A model generated the notes under the pieces. It made no database searches. It saw only the letters and a list, made by a program, of their open reading frames with translations, and was not told the DNA's origin. A stretch of 14,315 nucleotides of DNA from Spirochaeta sp. (GTDB taxonomy: Bacteria > Spirochaetota > Spirochaetia > DSM-2461): assembly GCA_030592625.1 (NCBI GenBank), contig JAUVIY010000032.1, forward strand, positions 1-14,315, given 5' to 3'. This document shows, one piece after another, positions 6,760 to 14,315 of the stretch (position 1 is its first letter; every line of letters begins with the position of its first letter). A program made the position numbers and the translations under genes.

Positions 6760-7644
6760 TCAACTGTCCAGACGACCGAAGAGTCGTTTGAGGAAACGGG
6801 ACACTCCACCTCCTTCCCGATATTCTACTTTTTCCAGTCGTCCGACAATGTGGTGAAGGCACTGAGACGCACGACAGCGGGGGTCGCTGATTATGAAAGG
6901 CTTTTGCTTTCGCACCGCTGCGGGTACGGCAGGATCGTCATAAACAAAACCCAGGTAATCAACTTTAACGTTTAGGAACTGGCCGGTGATATTGATGACA
7001 CGCTGAGCCACTTTTTTGGCTTCGGTAACACTGGAAACCCTGTTCACCACAAGCTTCAGACCCAAATCCAAATCATCAATTTCAGTGGAAATTATCTTGA
7101 TGATTCCGTAAGCATCGGTGATGGCCGTCGGCTCGGGAGTTGTGACGATTACCGCTTCATCAGCAGCCTCAATGAAAGCCAGGACGTTGGAACTCACCCC
7201 GGCACTTGTATCGATGATGATGATATCCGCATCCGCCAAAGCAGTGAGCTCGCTGACAAAATTCTGTCTTTCTTCTTCCGATAGATTCGCTATCCGGCTG
7301 AATCCCGAAGCTCCGGCGACAATCTGTATTCCATACGGGGTGTCCAGAATGATGTCTTTCATCATTTTCTGCTTACGGATGACATGGTAAAGATTGAACT
7401 TGGGTATGACACCCATCACGACATTGACGTTCGCCAGCCCGAGGTCGGCGTCAAGGACCACTACTTTCTTCCCGAGACGTGTATAGGCGATGGCAATATT
7501 GATGGAAATGTTTGTCTTTCCGACTCCACCCTTCCCGCTGGCCACGGCTATGATGCGGGTTTTCTTCTCATTCGGGGACGCAGTCTGCCCACTCTGAGCT
7601 TTGACTATTTCTCTCAGTTTCTCTGCCTGATCGCCCACTATCAT
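6760..7644 (-). CDS. flhG: FlhG (FleN/YlxH), MinD-type ATPase controlling flagellar number
   Basis: 294 residues. The N terminus carries DQAEKLR (5-11), the motif by which FlhG stimulates the FlhF GTPase. The deviant Walker A GKGGVGKT is at 37-44, the switch VVVLDADLGLANVN at 61-74, and the Walker B-like IIIIDTSAG at 141-149. The C-terminal VSRFLKRLFGRL (281-292) is an amphipathic basic helix of the membrane-targeting kind. The protein cycles between cytoplasm and membrane and limits flagellar number or placement. ATG 7644 overlaps the flhF stop as ATGA. A GTG two codons in (7638) has GGAG at 6 nt, whereas GGAG abuts the ATG, so translation might begin at the GTG and give a protein starting GDQAEKLR. 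It lies directly after flhF as in most polar or periplasmic flagellates. Confidence 0.96.
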   Translation of the reverse strand: MIVGDQAEKLREIVKAQSGQTASPNEKKTRIIAVASGKGGVGKTNISINIAIAYTRLGKKVVVLDADLGLANVNVVMGVIPKFNLYHVIRKQKMMKDIILDTPYGIQIVAGASGFSRIANLSEEERQNFVSELTALADADIIIIDTSAGVSSNVLAFIEAADEAVIVTTPEPTAITDAYGIIKIISTEIDDLDLGLKLVVNRVSSVTEAKKVAQRVINITGQFLNVKVDYLGFVYDDPAVPAAVRKQKPFIISDPRCRASQCLHHIVGRLEKVEYREGGGVSRFLKRLFGRLDS

Positions 7645-8861
7645 CTCCAGGCTGCAGTAAGATCTGCAGCGGGGTATTGTTCATCGAATACGGACTGATC
7701 GAAATCCAGCCCCTTCAATCTCGATAATAACCGGAGGGGTGAGGCGACGGCTATGTCCACGGGAACACTTTGTCCGTCGGTGAAGTAGCTCAACGGAATC
7801 CCGGTGGATGATATGGCACTTACCAGATTACCCACCCGGGAAGTCTCATCAAGTTTGGTGAGTATCACAGAGAGATAGTTAAAGGATTCGAACTGGTTCA
7901 TTATTTCCTTGAGATCGGCAGTTTTCGTCGTCGCACTCAGAGCAAGATGAACCTCTGCCTTTTCACCACAGGCGGAAAGCAGATTCCTCATTTCCTCAAT
8001 TTTGGTTTTATCCCTTGGGCTTTTCCCTATGGTATCCACAAGGATGAGATCGGCTTCAGAAGCCAGAGCAATCTGCTTACGAAGATCGTCATAATCGTCG
8101 ACGGCCTTCACAGGGATACCCATTATTTCTCCGTAGGTTTCCACTTGAGCCCGGGCTCCGATTCGGAAACTGTCCACTGTGATGATTCGAACATCCGATC
8201 GATTGCCCGATAAACCGTGAACCGCAGCAAGTTTGGCGATTGTGGTTGTCTTTCCAACTCCCGTCGGTCCGATCAGGATGAAAATCCGCGGGCCGTCGAT
8301 TAGATTCTGCTGAAAGTAAGAAACACTTTCAGCAATGAGTTTCGCTGCCGCATGATGAATGACATCCCGACCATCAAGATCGGCGGCATTGTGATTCTGT
8401 CTCAAGGAATTAAGTATTCCTATTATATAATCCCGGTCAAAATCATTTTCTTCCATGATTCCCGATAATTCGGCCAGAACCGGAAATGGTTCAGGCGGAG
8501 GAGTCGATGCGCTGATTGCAAGCTGACCTTTCAGGTCACGAAGTTCCTGTAGAACAACTTCGATCTGTTCTTCCGAAGTGTCATGAGAATCTCTTTCTAT
8601 CGGAGCCAATGGAGCCTTTCCGGCTGCGGCCAATATTGCCGCACGGGTCTCGTAGTCACGGTTTTTCTGCACGGCCCTGGTTTCTTCACCGGTGCGTAGA
8701 AAACCCCTGTATTCATACTGAACTTTACCGAATAGACCCCGTAAGCCGGAGGCTGGTATGGTCTTCTGAATCTGGATATTAGCTCTGTCGCCGTATTTGC
8801 TGTGAATGCGTTCGATGACTTCAATATGGCTGTTACCCCGTTCACTGAAATAGCGCGGCAT
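7641..8861 (-). CDS. flhF: FlhF, SRP-type GTPase for flagellar placement
   Basis: 406 residues: variable N domain (1-120), helical N-type bundle (about 125-185) and G domain (about 190-385). G1 is GPTGVGKTT (198-206), followed by VDSFRIGARAQ (229-239), G3 DTIGK (276-280) and G4 TKLD (335-338). The usual G3 of FlhF/SRP GTPases is DTAGR, so Ile and Lys are substitutions to note. FlhF recruits early flagellar parts to the correct cell position and is regulated by FlhG, encoded next. The start is ATG 8861, which overlaps the flhA stop as TGATG and has AGGAG at 7 nt; a TTG one codon upstream (8864) has a worse spacing of 4. Confidence 0.96.
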   Translation of the reverse strand: MPRYFSERGNSHIEVIERIHSKYGDRANIQIQKTIPASGLRGLFGKVQYEYRGFLRTGEETRAVQKNRDYETRAAILAAAGKAPLAPIERDSHDTSEEQIEVVLQELRDLKGQLAISASTPPPEPFPVLAELSGIMEENDFDRDYIIGILNSLRQNHNAADLDGRDVIHHAAAKLIAESVSYFQQNLIDGPRIFILIGPTGVGKTTTIAKLAAVHGLSGNRSDVRIITVDSFRIGARAQVETYGEIMGIPVKAVDDYDDLRKQIALASEADLILVDTIGKSPRDKTKIEEMRNLLSACGEKAEVHLALSATTKTADLKEIMNQFESFNYLSVILTKLDETSRVGNLVSAISSTGIPLSYFTDGQSVPVDIAVASPLRLLSRLKGLDFDQSVFDEQYPAADLTAAWR

Positions 8862-10948
8862 CAATCTTCTCCTATGCGGATTTCACCGAGAGATTCAATC
8901 TGAATTCCTTCGGCAATTTCCGGGACTGACAGTATGACCAAATCAGGCATTTCCCTGACTGTAGTTGAATGGACTAGTGACCTTGCCGATTCACTGCATA
9001 AAATTACCGGCCATGCTCCGGTATCACGTGCCGCTTTAACAGCATTGACCACGGCATTGATCCAGTTACGCTGGAAAGCGGGATCCAGAGCCGCAATATC
9101 TCCGATGGCCGTTTCAGTCCGGGAATCAATTATCACCTTCTCCACTGCAGGATTGATTGTCAGTACGTGCAACGATCTATTGTCATCCGCATACTGAAGA
9201 CATATCTGTCTGCCCAGAGCCTGCCTGGTTTTCTCTATCAGATAACCGGTATCTTTGGACACCGCGGAAAAATCGCCAATTGTTTCCAGAATCGCAACCA
9301 GATTTCTTATACTCACCTGCTCTTTCAGGAGTCCCTGGAGAACCTTCTGGATTTCTCCAAGTGAGTATGCTTTGATTACCTCGTCAACCACAGCTGAATA
9401 GTCGCTCTTGAGCGTATCCAGCATGGAGCGTATTTCCTGACGACCGAGGATTTCACCTGCATGATGCTTGAGGATTTCGGTCAGGTGAGTCGCGATAATG
9501 GACGGACCGTCAACTACGGTGTACCCGGCACGTTCGGCCTTTTCGCGTACGCTTTCAGTTATCCATGTGGCCGGAAGTCCGAAAGCGGGATCAGTCGATG
9601 GTTCTCCCTCCAGCTTTTCCCGTTCTCCTCCCGGGTTGATGGCCATATAATGTCCCATTCGGATCACTCCACGACCAACTTCCGTACCCCGCAGCTTGAA
9701 GGCGTATTCCGACGGTTCAAGACGCATATTGTCCATAATCCTGATACGGGGCACTACCAGCCCGAGATCCAGTGCAGCTTCCTTCCTGATTCTTGTGACA
9801 CGTTCAAGCAGTTCAGCACCTTGATCCTTGTCTACCAGGGGTATGAGACCAAAACCGAGTTCCAACGATATGGGATCAAGCGGTACAATCGGAGATATTT
9901 CCTGAGGCTCCGTCCCGGCTGCCATTTTTTCGGATTCGGCGGCTCCGGCTTCAGCTGTCTGCCTGCGGTTCAGCCTGTAAGCCAGAAATCCGGTAATTCC
10001 GGCCAGGGGCAGCATTATATACCAGGGGAAACCGGGAAGCAGACCCATAATCGCCATGAAAGCGGCAGCAACATAATAGATACGGGACTGACGGGAAAAC
10101 TGGTAGCGTACATCTTCACCAAAGCTTCCTTCACTGATGGAACGTGTGACAATCAGACCGGTCGCCACGGAAACCAGCAGAATGGGTACCTGGGAAACCA
10201 GTCCGTCACCGATAGTGAGGGATACATAGGTAATCAGAGCCTGCTGTATCGGTTCACCGCGGATGGTGGTTCCCACGATGAGTCCGCCGATGATGTTTAT
10301 AAACGTGATGACGATACTCACCTTTACGGTACCACTGATGAATTTCGTGGCACCATCCATCGACCCGTAGAAATTCACCGAGTCATCGAGGTGTTTTTTA
10401 CGACTGCGGGCTTCATCCTCAGTGATGGCTCCCGAGCTGTACTCCGAGTCGATAGCCATCTGTTTAGCGGGGAGTCCATCCAATGCAAATCGGGCGGCTA
10501 CTTCCGATACACGAGTGGCACCCTTGGTGATGACCATGAACTGGACAGCTACCAGGATGATGAAGATGATGAATCCGATTACCAGGCCCTGATTTCCCTC
10601 GGAACCGACGACGAACGTGGCGAAAGCTCTGACAATCCGTCCGTCGAAGGCCTCGCCCATGCCGAGGATGAGACGGGTCGAAGAGACATTCAAGGCCAAA
10701 CCGAAAACCGTGGAAATAAGCAGAATTGTTGGAAAAAGGGAGAACTCCAGTGGATCCTTGTTATATAAAACCAACAGAATGATGAGCAGGGACAGCATCA
10801 GGTTGATGGCCATCAGAAGGTCGAGTATCACAGTGGGGAGAGGTATGATGAGCATCATGACGATGAGCACCACACCGAATGCGATGATAATATCGCCGGC
10901 CTGGCGGCCGAAGACACCCCGGAAAGTGCTTATTGTAGCGTCAGCCAT
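8861..10948 (-). CDS. flhA: FlhA, flagellar export gate protein
   Basis: 695 residues, the usual size. The N-terminal half (about 18-325) has about eight membrane helices, and the FHIPEP-family signature is at 146-169 (RVSEVAARFALDGLPAKQMAID, then SEY). The usual form is LPGKQM followed by an acidic pair, so Ala161 and Glu169 are mild variants. The C-terminal half (about 355-695) is the soluble cytosolic domain that forms the nonameric ring docking export substrates and chaperones, with LGFGLIPLVD (364-373), RIRIMDNMRL (401-410) and the conserved ITESVREKA (463-471) region. It uses the proton gradient to drive export. Its AGGAG ribosome site (10958-10962) overlaps the flhB stop TAG and is 9 nt from the ATG. 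Confidence 0.98.
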   Translation of the reverse strand: MADATISTFRGVFGRQAGDIIIAFGVVLIVMMLIIPLPTVILDLLMAINLMLSLLIILLVLYNKDPLEFSLFPTILLISTVFGLALNVSSTRLILGMGEAFDGRIVRAFATFVVGSEGNQGLVIGFIIFIILVAVQFMVITKGATRVSEVAARFALDGLPAKQMAIDSEYSSGAITEDEARSRKKHLDDSVNFYGSMDGATKFISGTVKVSIVITFINIIGGLIVGTTIRGEPIQQALITYVSLTIGDGLVSQVPILLVSVATGLIVTRSISEGSFGEDVRYQFSRQSRIYYVAAAFMAIMGLLPGFPWYIMLPLAGITGFLAYRLNRRQTAEAGAAESEKMAAGTEPQEISPIVPLDPISLELGFGLIPLVDKDQGAELLERVTRIRKEAALDLGLVVPRIRIMDNMRLEPSEYAFKLRGTEVGRGVIRMGHYMAINPGGEREKLEGEPSTDPAFGLPATWITESVREKAERAGYTVVDGPSIIATHLTEILKHHAGEILGRQEIRSMLDTLKSDYSAVVDEVIKAYSLGEIQKVLQGLLKEQVSIRNLVAILETIGDFSAVSKDTGYLIEKTRQALGRQICLQYADDNRSLHVLTINPAVEKVIIDSRTETAIGDIAALDPAFQRNWINAVVNAVKAARDTGAWPVILCSESARSLVHSTTVREMPDLVILSVPEIAEGIQIESLGEIRIGED
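8869..8873 (-). promoter_or_regulatory. Ribosome binding site of flhF
   Basis: AGGAG within the end of flhA is 7 nt from ATG 8861 and 4 nt from TTG 8864, favouring the ATG. Confidence 0.75.
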
Positions 10949-10957
10949 ATAGCCAAT

Positions 10958-10962
10958 CTCCT
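10958..10962 (-). promoter_or_regulatory. Ribosome binding site of flhA overlapping the flhB stop
   Basis: TAGGAG joins the flhB stop codon TAG with the AGGAG of flhA, 9 nt before its ATG. This arrangement favours re-initiation by terminating ribosomes. Confidence 0.75.
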
Positions 10963-12100
10963 AAACGGCCCTGCCGTTGAGACGGTACACTTCCGCCAGT
11001 ACGACGGAAACAATATCCCAATATTCTTCAGGTACTTCGTCGCCGAGTTCCACGTTCTCGTAGAGAGCCTTGGCCAGGGGGCGGTTTTCAATCATGGGGA
11101 CATCTGCACCCCTGGCGATTTCCTTGATTCTCAGGGCCAGATTGTCCTGCCCTTTAGCCGTGACGGTCGGTGCATGCATGATCTGGTTGTCCCACTTGAG
11201 TGCTACGGCGAAGTGCGTGGGGTTGGTAATCACGACATCGGCCTCCGGGACCTGACGGGCCATGGATGAAGCCAACACTTCCTGCATCCGCTGACGCAGG
11301 CGGCTCTTTATGAGAGGATCGCCTTCCGTTTCCTTGTATTCTTCCTTGATTTCATGTTTGGACATTTTCAGCGATTCACGGTGCTGCCGACGCTGAAAAA
11401 AATAATCCGGAATGGCGAAGGCCAACAGCAGTACTGCCGTTTCCAGCATCAGCCGGATAGCAATGCTTCCTACAAGCGATATCGACCTGAAAGGCGACAT
11501 TTTAATGGCGTTTGTCAGTCTCGGTACCTCGGCCTTGATATTCACGTAAGCCAGAACGGCGATGATGACCACCTTGGCAATAGACTTGAACAGGTTGAAA
11601 AGAGCTTCGGCCGAAAAAAACGATTTTTGCGCCCATTTAGCGAAATTCGGTGATATTTTGCTGAAATCCGGCGTAATGGGCTTGGTGGAAAACAGAAATC
11701 CCACCTGAACGACATTTCCAATGAATGCAGCCAGGAAACAGATAGCCATTACCGGCGATGCCAGCCGAAGAAGATAATTCCCCACAGCCGTCATTGCCGA
11801 GTAGGAATTCCGTGTATCGGCAGTGGACATGGTGATGAAATGACGGATCATATCGGAAGTAATCCTGATGATGCTGCCGGAGAATGCCATCAGGGTTATC
11901 AGCCCGAAGAGCATGACGATGGCTGATGTTATATCACTTGATTTTGCAACCTTTCCTTCCTCCCGGGCCTTGCGGATTTTCCGCTCGGTAGGATCTTCCG
12001 TACGCCCTTCATCTTCTGCCGCAAACCATTGGAGATGAATTCCAAAGAGAGGATCTTCGGCGAGAGAAATCCGTCGTGTAACGACAACACCAGGCATCAT
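10961..12100 (-). CDS. flhB: FlhB, flagellar export switch protein
   Basis: 379 residues. Four membrane helices lie between about 58 and 230. They are followed by a cytoplasmic linker (PDYFFQRRQH... EIKEEYKETEGDP) and the auto-cleavage motif NPTH at 293-296, expected to split between Asn293 and Pro294 to switch export from rod/hook to filament substrates. The N-terminal 30 residues form a lead-in (with FGIHLQWFAAEDEG) before the general GRTEDPTERKIRKAREEG start; such a lead-in is familiar from spirochaete FlhB. ATG 12100 overlaps the fliR stop in ATGATG and has AGAGG at 7 nt; ATG 12097 is an alternative one codon in. It lies between fliR and flhA, as in many export operons. Confidence 0.97.
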   Translation of the reverse strand: MMPGVVVTRRISLAEDPLFGIHLQWFAAEDEGRTEDPTERKIRKAREEGKVAKSSDITSAIVMLFGLITLMAFSGSIIRITSDMIRHFITMSTADTRNSYSAMTAVGNYLLRLASPVMAICFLAAFIGNVVQVGFLFSTKPITPDFSKISPNFAKWAQKSFFSAEALFNLFKSIAKVVIIAVLAYVNIKAEVPRLTNAIKMSPFRSISLVGSIAIRLMLETAVLLLAFAIPDYFFQRRQHRESLKMSKHEIKEEYKETEGDPLIKSRLRQRMQEVLASSMARQVPEADVVITNPTHFAVALKWDNQIMHAPTVTAKGQDNLALRIKEIARGADVPMIENRPLAKALYENVELGDEVPEEYWDIVSVVLAEVYRLNGRAV

Positions 12101-12894
12101 GGCAGAGCCTCTTGAGTCGCAATGAGATATGACTCGATCATATTGAATCCCATATCCACAAGAAGGGACATCTTCTCGGCGATAAACGGCGTTGCAACAA
12201 GCATTATGATGAAACCCACTCCGATCTGTATCGGGAATCCGACCATCAGAAGGTTCATCTGGGGCGCTGCTTTGCCCAAAAGGCCCATCGTCACCGAAAC
12301 CAGGATCAGTGTGCCGAGAATGGGGAACGCCAGAATCAGTGACTGCTCAAAAAGTCCTCCTATCGATTTTATCAGGATTTCTTTGAGGTATGGGCCGGCG
12401 GCAAGGAAATCCGTACCTTTCATGACCTTGAAAGAACCGGCAAGGCCCGTAATGAACATCCGTGTCATACCGCTGACACTGAGAAAAACACCAATGCCTA
12501 TGAGATTCAGGAACTGACCGATGAGAGGGATTTCCACCTGGGCCAGGGGATCATAAACTTGTGCGGCTCCGAATCCCATCTGGAGGGAGAATAATTGGCC
12601 TGCTGTCTGGAAGATGGCAAAAATTATCTGCAGAAAAAGTCCCATGATGATGCCCAGGGCAATTTCAGCAACAAGCACAAGCGCATAACCAAGTCCGACC
12701 TGGGGGATGGGACCGTATAGGTCTCCCACAAAATAGTAAAATATCATAGCTGCAAAGAAAGACAGAGCGCCCCTGGCCAGTGGAGGAATGGCGGTAGACG
12801 AAGTCAGGGGCGCAGTTCTCAATAAGGCTGCAACCCGCGCGAAAACCAGGAGATAGAGTCGCGCTCCGTCTATTAAACCACTCCAATCATTCAT
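12097..12894 (-). CDS. fliR: FliR, flagellar export gate membrane protein
   Basis: 265 residues from ATG 12894, near the family norm of about 260. The frame is open further to 12960, but ATG 12894 forms an ATGA overlap with the fliQ stop, and the protein then begins MNDWSGLIDGARLYLLVFAR, which fits FliR N termini. It is almost wholly hydrophobic with about six membrane helices. Family landmarks are LFSLQMGFGAAQVYDP (101-116) and GLLGKAAPQMNLLMVGFPIQ (204-223). FliR joins FliP5 and FliQ4 in the helical export-gate core. The longer 287-residue version would overlap fliQ by 70 nt and adds an unrelated polar segment, so I reject it. Confidence 0.96.
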   Translation of the reverse strand: MNDWSGLIDGARLYLLVFARVAALLRTAPLTSSTAIPPLARGALSFFAAMIFYYFVGDLYGPIPQVGLGYALVLVAEIALGIIMGLFLQIIFAIFQTAGQLFSLQMGFGAAQVYDPLAQVEIPLIGQFLNLIGIGVFLSVSGMTRMFITGLAGSFKVMKGTDFLAAGPYLKEILIKSIGGLFEQSLILAFPILGTLILVSVTMGLLGKAAPQMNLLMVGFPIQIGVGFIIMLVATPFIAEKMSLLVDMGFNMIESYLIATQEALP

Positions 12895-13160
12895 TTGGCG
12901 AGATCCGGTATTCTTTCGAACAGAAGCGTCGTAAATGCCATTAATCGCGAAATCATCCATCCGAATAGCGCCGCCAGAACCCCCAGTATTGCCAGAATCT
13001 TCGGTACGAAGGTGAGAGTCTGATCTTGAATACTCGTAGTGGCCTGAAATATGGAAACGGTAAGACCGACTCCCATGGCAACGATGAGAACCGGAGATGC
13101 AACTGTCAGGATAGTCACAACAGCGGATCTCATCAGTTGGATAACATTTCCTAAATCCAA
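12891..13160 (-). CDS. fliQ: FliQ, small export gate membrane protein
   Basis: 89 residues with two membrane helices (about 13-35 and 52-74) joined by the loop FQATTSIQDQTLTFVPK (38-54), the conserved hairpin of FliQ/SctS proteins. The start codon is TTG at 13160, set by AAGGAG (13169-13174) at an 8-nt spacing; the ATG at 13168 is out of frame and hits a stop after five codons. The fliP stop TAA overlaps the ribosome site. FliQ packs around FliP/FliR in the gate. The 3' end overlaps fliR as ATGA. Confidence 0.96.
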   Translation of the reverse strand: MDLGNVIQLMRSAVVTILTVASPVLIVAMGVGLTVSIFQATTSIQDQTLTFVPKILAILGVLAALFGWMISRLMAFTTLLFERIPDLAK

Positions 13161-13168
13161 ATCTTCAT

Positions 13169-13174
13169 CTCCTT
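13169..13174 (-). promoter_or_regulatory. Ribosome binding site that decides the TTG start of fliQ
   Basis: AAGGAG lies 8 nt before the TTG at 13160 and shares a base with the fliP stop codon. No in-frame ATG offers a better start. Confidence 0.85.
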
Positions 13175-13962
13175 TAGTTGAAGCTCAAAACGAGTTGACG
13201 GACCAGAAGGGTCCATCCGTCAACCAGCACGAATAGAATCAACTTGAAAGGCATGGATATCATGACCGGCGGAAGCATAATCATGCCCATGGACATCAGT
13301 ACCGATGCCGTTACCATATCTATGATGATAAACGGTATATAAATATAGATACCGATACGAAAAGCAACCGTCAGCTCATGGAGTACAAAGGCCGGGATAA
13401 GAACATAAGTGGGTACATCCGCAAATGTGGCCGGCTTTTCCAATCCGGCCATATTCATGAACAGGGTGATATTTCCCGAATCCCCGGCCAACTGCTTATA
13501 CATGAAGTAACGGATCGGAGCGACGGCTTTATCATAAAGCTCGCCCGTCTCGATTGTTCCGTCGGCAAAGGGCACAAAGGCTTCCTCATAAATCTCCGTG
13601 AATGTGGGAAACATGATGAAAAGCGTCAGAAACAAAGCGATTCCCATGAGTACCGTAGCAGGCGGCACCTGCTGCAGCGACAAGGCTCTCTTAACGAAGT
13701 CAAGCACGATAGATATGCGGAGAAAGCTGGTCATCAGTACGGCAATTGAAGGCGCAAGACTGATAACCGTCAACAACAGAAGAAGTTGTATCGATAGAGC
13801 CGTTTCCTGATTGGATTCCGGCTCCCTCACCGTCAGGTTGACAAATGGGATTGGCGGTGCATTCGCCTCACCGAGTACTGGTGCTTCTTCCTGTGCAAAA
13901 AGTGCAGCAGGAAGCAGTAAGAGAATTGAGAATATCAGGACTGTCTTCGTCACGATTCTCAT
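13174..13962 (-). CDS. fliP: FliP, core export gate protein with signal peptide
   Basis: 262 residues. A cleavable-type signal peptide (1-23, ending ALFA before QEEAP) is followed by a short periplasmic stretch and about four membrane helices. Family landmarks are MTSFLRISIVLDFVKRAL (77-94), PPATVLMGIALFLTLFIMFP (100-119), and the C-terminal SMGMIMLPPVMISMPFKLIL (224-243) with VDGW. FliP forms the pentameric ring of the export pore with FliR and FliQ. ATG 13962 overlaps the fliO stop as ATGA. There is no strong ribosome site, so coupling to fliO is likely. Confidence 0.98.
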   Translation of the reverse strand: MRIVTKTVLIFSILLLLPAALFAQEEAPVLGEANAPPIPFVNLTVREPESNQETALSIQLLLLLTVISLAPSIAVLMTSFLRISIVLDFVKRALSLQQVPPATVLMGIALFLTLFIMFPTFTEIYEEAFVPFADGTIETGELYDKAVAPIRYFMYKQLAGDSGNITLFMNMAGLEKPATFADVPTYVLIPAFVLHELTVAFRIGIYIYIPFIIIDMVTASVLMSMGMIMLPPVMISMPFKLILFVLVDGWTLLVRQLVLSFN

Positions 13963-14315
13963 AGGTCTTTCAAACGCTCCCTTTGTTTTCGAAGGTAAGA
14001 TGTCGGGTCTTCATTTAACGGATTATCCGTAATATCCGGTTTGGTTTCCACATTGTGACCGTAGGGTCCAAGCCCGAAGCGGTTCTTGAAGAAACGGGCG
14101 AATCCACCGCTTACAGATTGGGGAGTGGCTGTAGCATTAAGTCGAATCTCGTCAATGGATTCCTTGTCGTCGATTTCCGAAATCAAATTGACCGAATTAC
14201 TGTTACTTCCTATGAGGAATACCCGGTTTCCAGCCTCTACGAGGTGCAGAGCGGAATCTCCCTTGAGTGGGCGTGTCGAGAACAGACGAATAGCGTCTCC
14301 TCCTTCCGCCTTGAC
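13959..14315 (-). CDS. fliO: FliO, C-terminal part (5' end off the window)
   Basis: The frame is open to the right edge, so only the last 118 residues are seen and the N-terminal membrane anchor is missing. The visible start holds RLFSTRPLKGDSALHLVEAGNRVFLIGS split over residues 10-37, matching the FliO/FliZ domain in which a short beta region reads 'l-pLgg-x-xlhlVeagnrxlLiGx'. The tail (about 60-118) is polar and poorly conserved, as usual. FliO is an assembly scaffold that helps FliP oligomerise. It is upstream of, and overlaps, fliP by 4 nt (ATGA), the normal gene order. Confidence 0.9.
   Translation of the reverse strand, partial: VKAEGGDAIRLFSTRPLKGDSALHLVEAGNRVFLIGSNSNSVNLISEIDDKESIDEIRLNATATPQSVSGGFARFFKNRFGLGPYGHNVETKPDITDNPLNEDPTSYLRKQRERLKDL

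Larger units (their letters stand above)
755..14315 (-). other. Single-direction flagellar operon segment (fliO to CheA-like)
   Basis: Fourteen genes run in one direction. Junctions are overlaps of 1-4 nt at fliO/P, fliQ/R, fliR/flhB, flhA/F and flhF/G, and gaps of 13 nt or less elsewhere, except the flhG/two-TM junction (46 nt with the chosen start). There is no room for internal terminators or ordinary promoters between genes. One transcript, started upstream of the window, is the simplest reading; promoters inside genes cannot be excluded. Confidence 0.75.

Noticed and set aside
9461..10768. Long open frame (435 codons) on the plus strand opposite flhA
   Set aside because: It lies fully inside flhA, and its predicted protein is a low-complexity shadow without domains.
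12895..12960. Upstream extension of fliR by 22 codons
   Set aside because: It would overlap fliQ by 70 nt; the ATGA-coupled ATG at 12894 gives the normal FliR N terminus and length.

Overview
The window (about 50% GC by eye) is a dense piece of a spirochaete-type motility locus. From the right edge leftwards on the minus strand, one unbroken gene train runs fliO (5' end off the window) - fliP - fliQ - fliR - flhB - flhA - flhF - flhG - small membrane protein - sigma-28 (fliA/whiG) - Jag_N/FapA (DUF342) protein - short 'PIDLQ' protein - SwrB-like membrane protein - CheA-like protein. The flagellar export gene order followed by flhF-flhG, a FliA/WhiG sigma factor and a DUF342 protein matches what is known from Treponema and relatives. 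FlhB also carries an N-terminal lead-in with an LQWFAAEDEG stretch of the type I associate with spirochaetes. I infer a free-living or gut Spirochaetaceae-like bacterium; the genus cannot be fixed from this window.

Layout: positions 1-768 (+ strand) hold the 3' part of a gene for an NYN-domain ribonuclease-like protein with two OST-HTH/LOTUS domains. It converges on, and overlaps by 14 bp, the last gene of the minus-strand train. Positions 755-6713 hold the accessory and regulatory half (CheA-like, SwrB-like, PIDLQ protein, Jag_N-FapA, sigma-28, two-TM membrane protein). Positions 6760-14315 hold the core export gate and the FlhF/FlhG placement pair. Nearly all junctions are overlapping (ATGA, TGATG, TAATG, ATGATG) or have gaps of 13 nt or less, so the train is probably one polycistronic, translationally coupled transcript. 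The one exception is the 46-nt flhG/downstream junction, where the start codon is also uncertain. No stretch above 300 bases lacks a gene. I found no RNA gene, mobile element, CRISPR array, convincing promoter or terminator.

How the parts fit: FliO/P/Q/R with FlhB and FlhA form the inner-membrane type III export gate of the periplasmic flagella. FlhF (SRP-type GTPase) and FlhG (MinD-type ATPase) set site and number of flagella. The sigma factor directs late flagellar genes. The distal genes have no fixed function. The SwrB-like protein may promote gate assembly, and the Jag_N-FapA protein, the PIDLQ protein and the two-TM protein look like conserved flagellum-linked orphans. The CheA-like protein keeps a phospho-acceptor histidine and ATP-binding glycines but has glutamine in place of the N-box histidine, so its kinase activity is in doubt.
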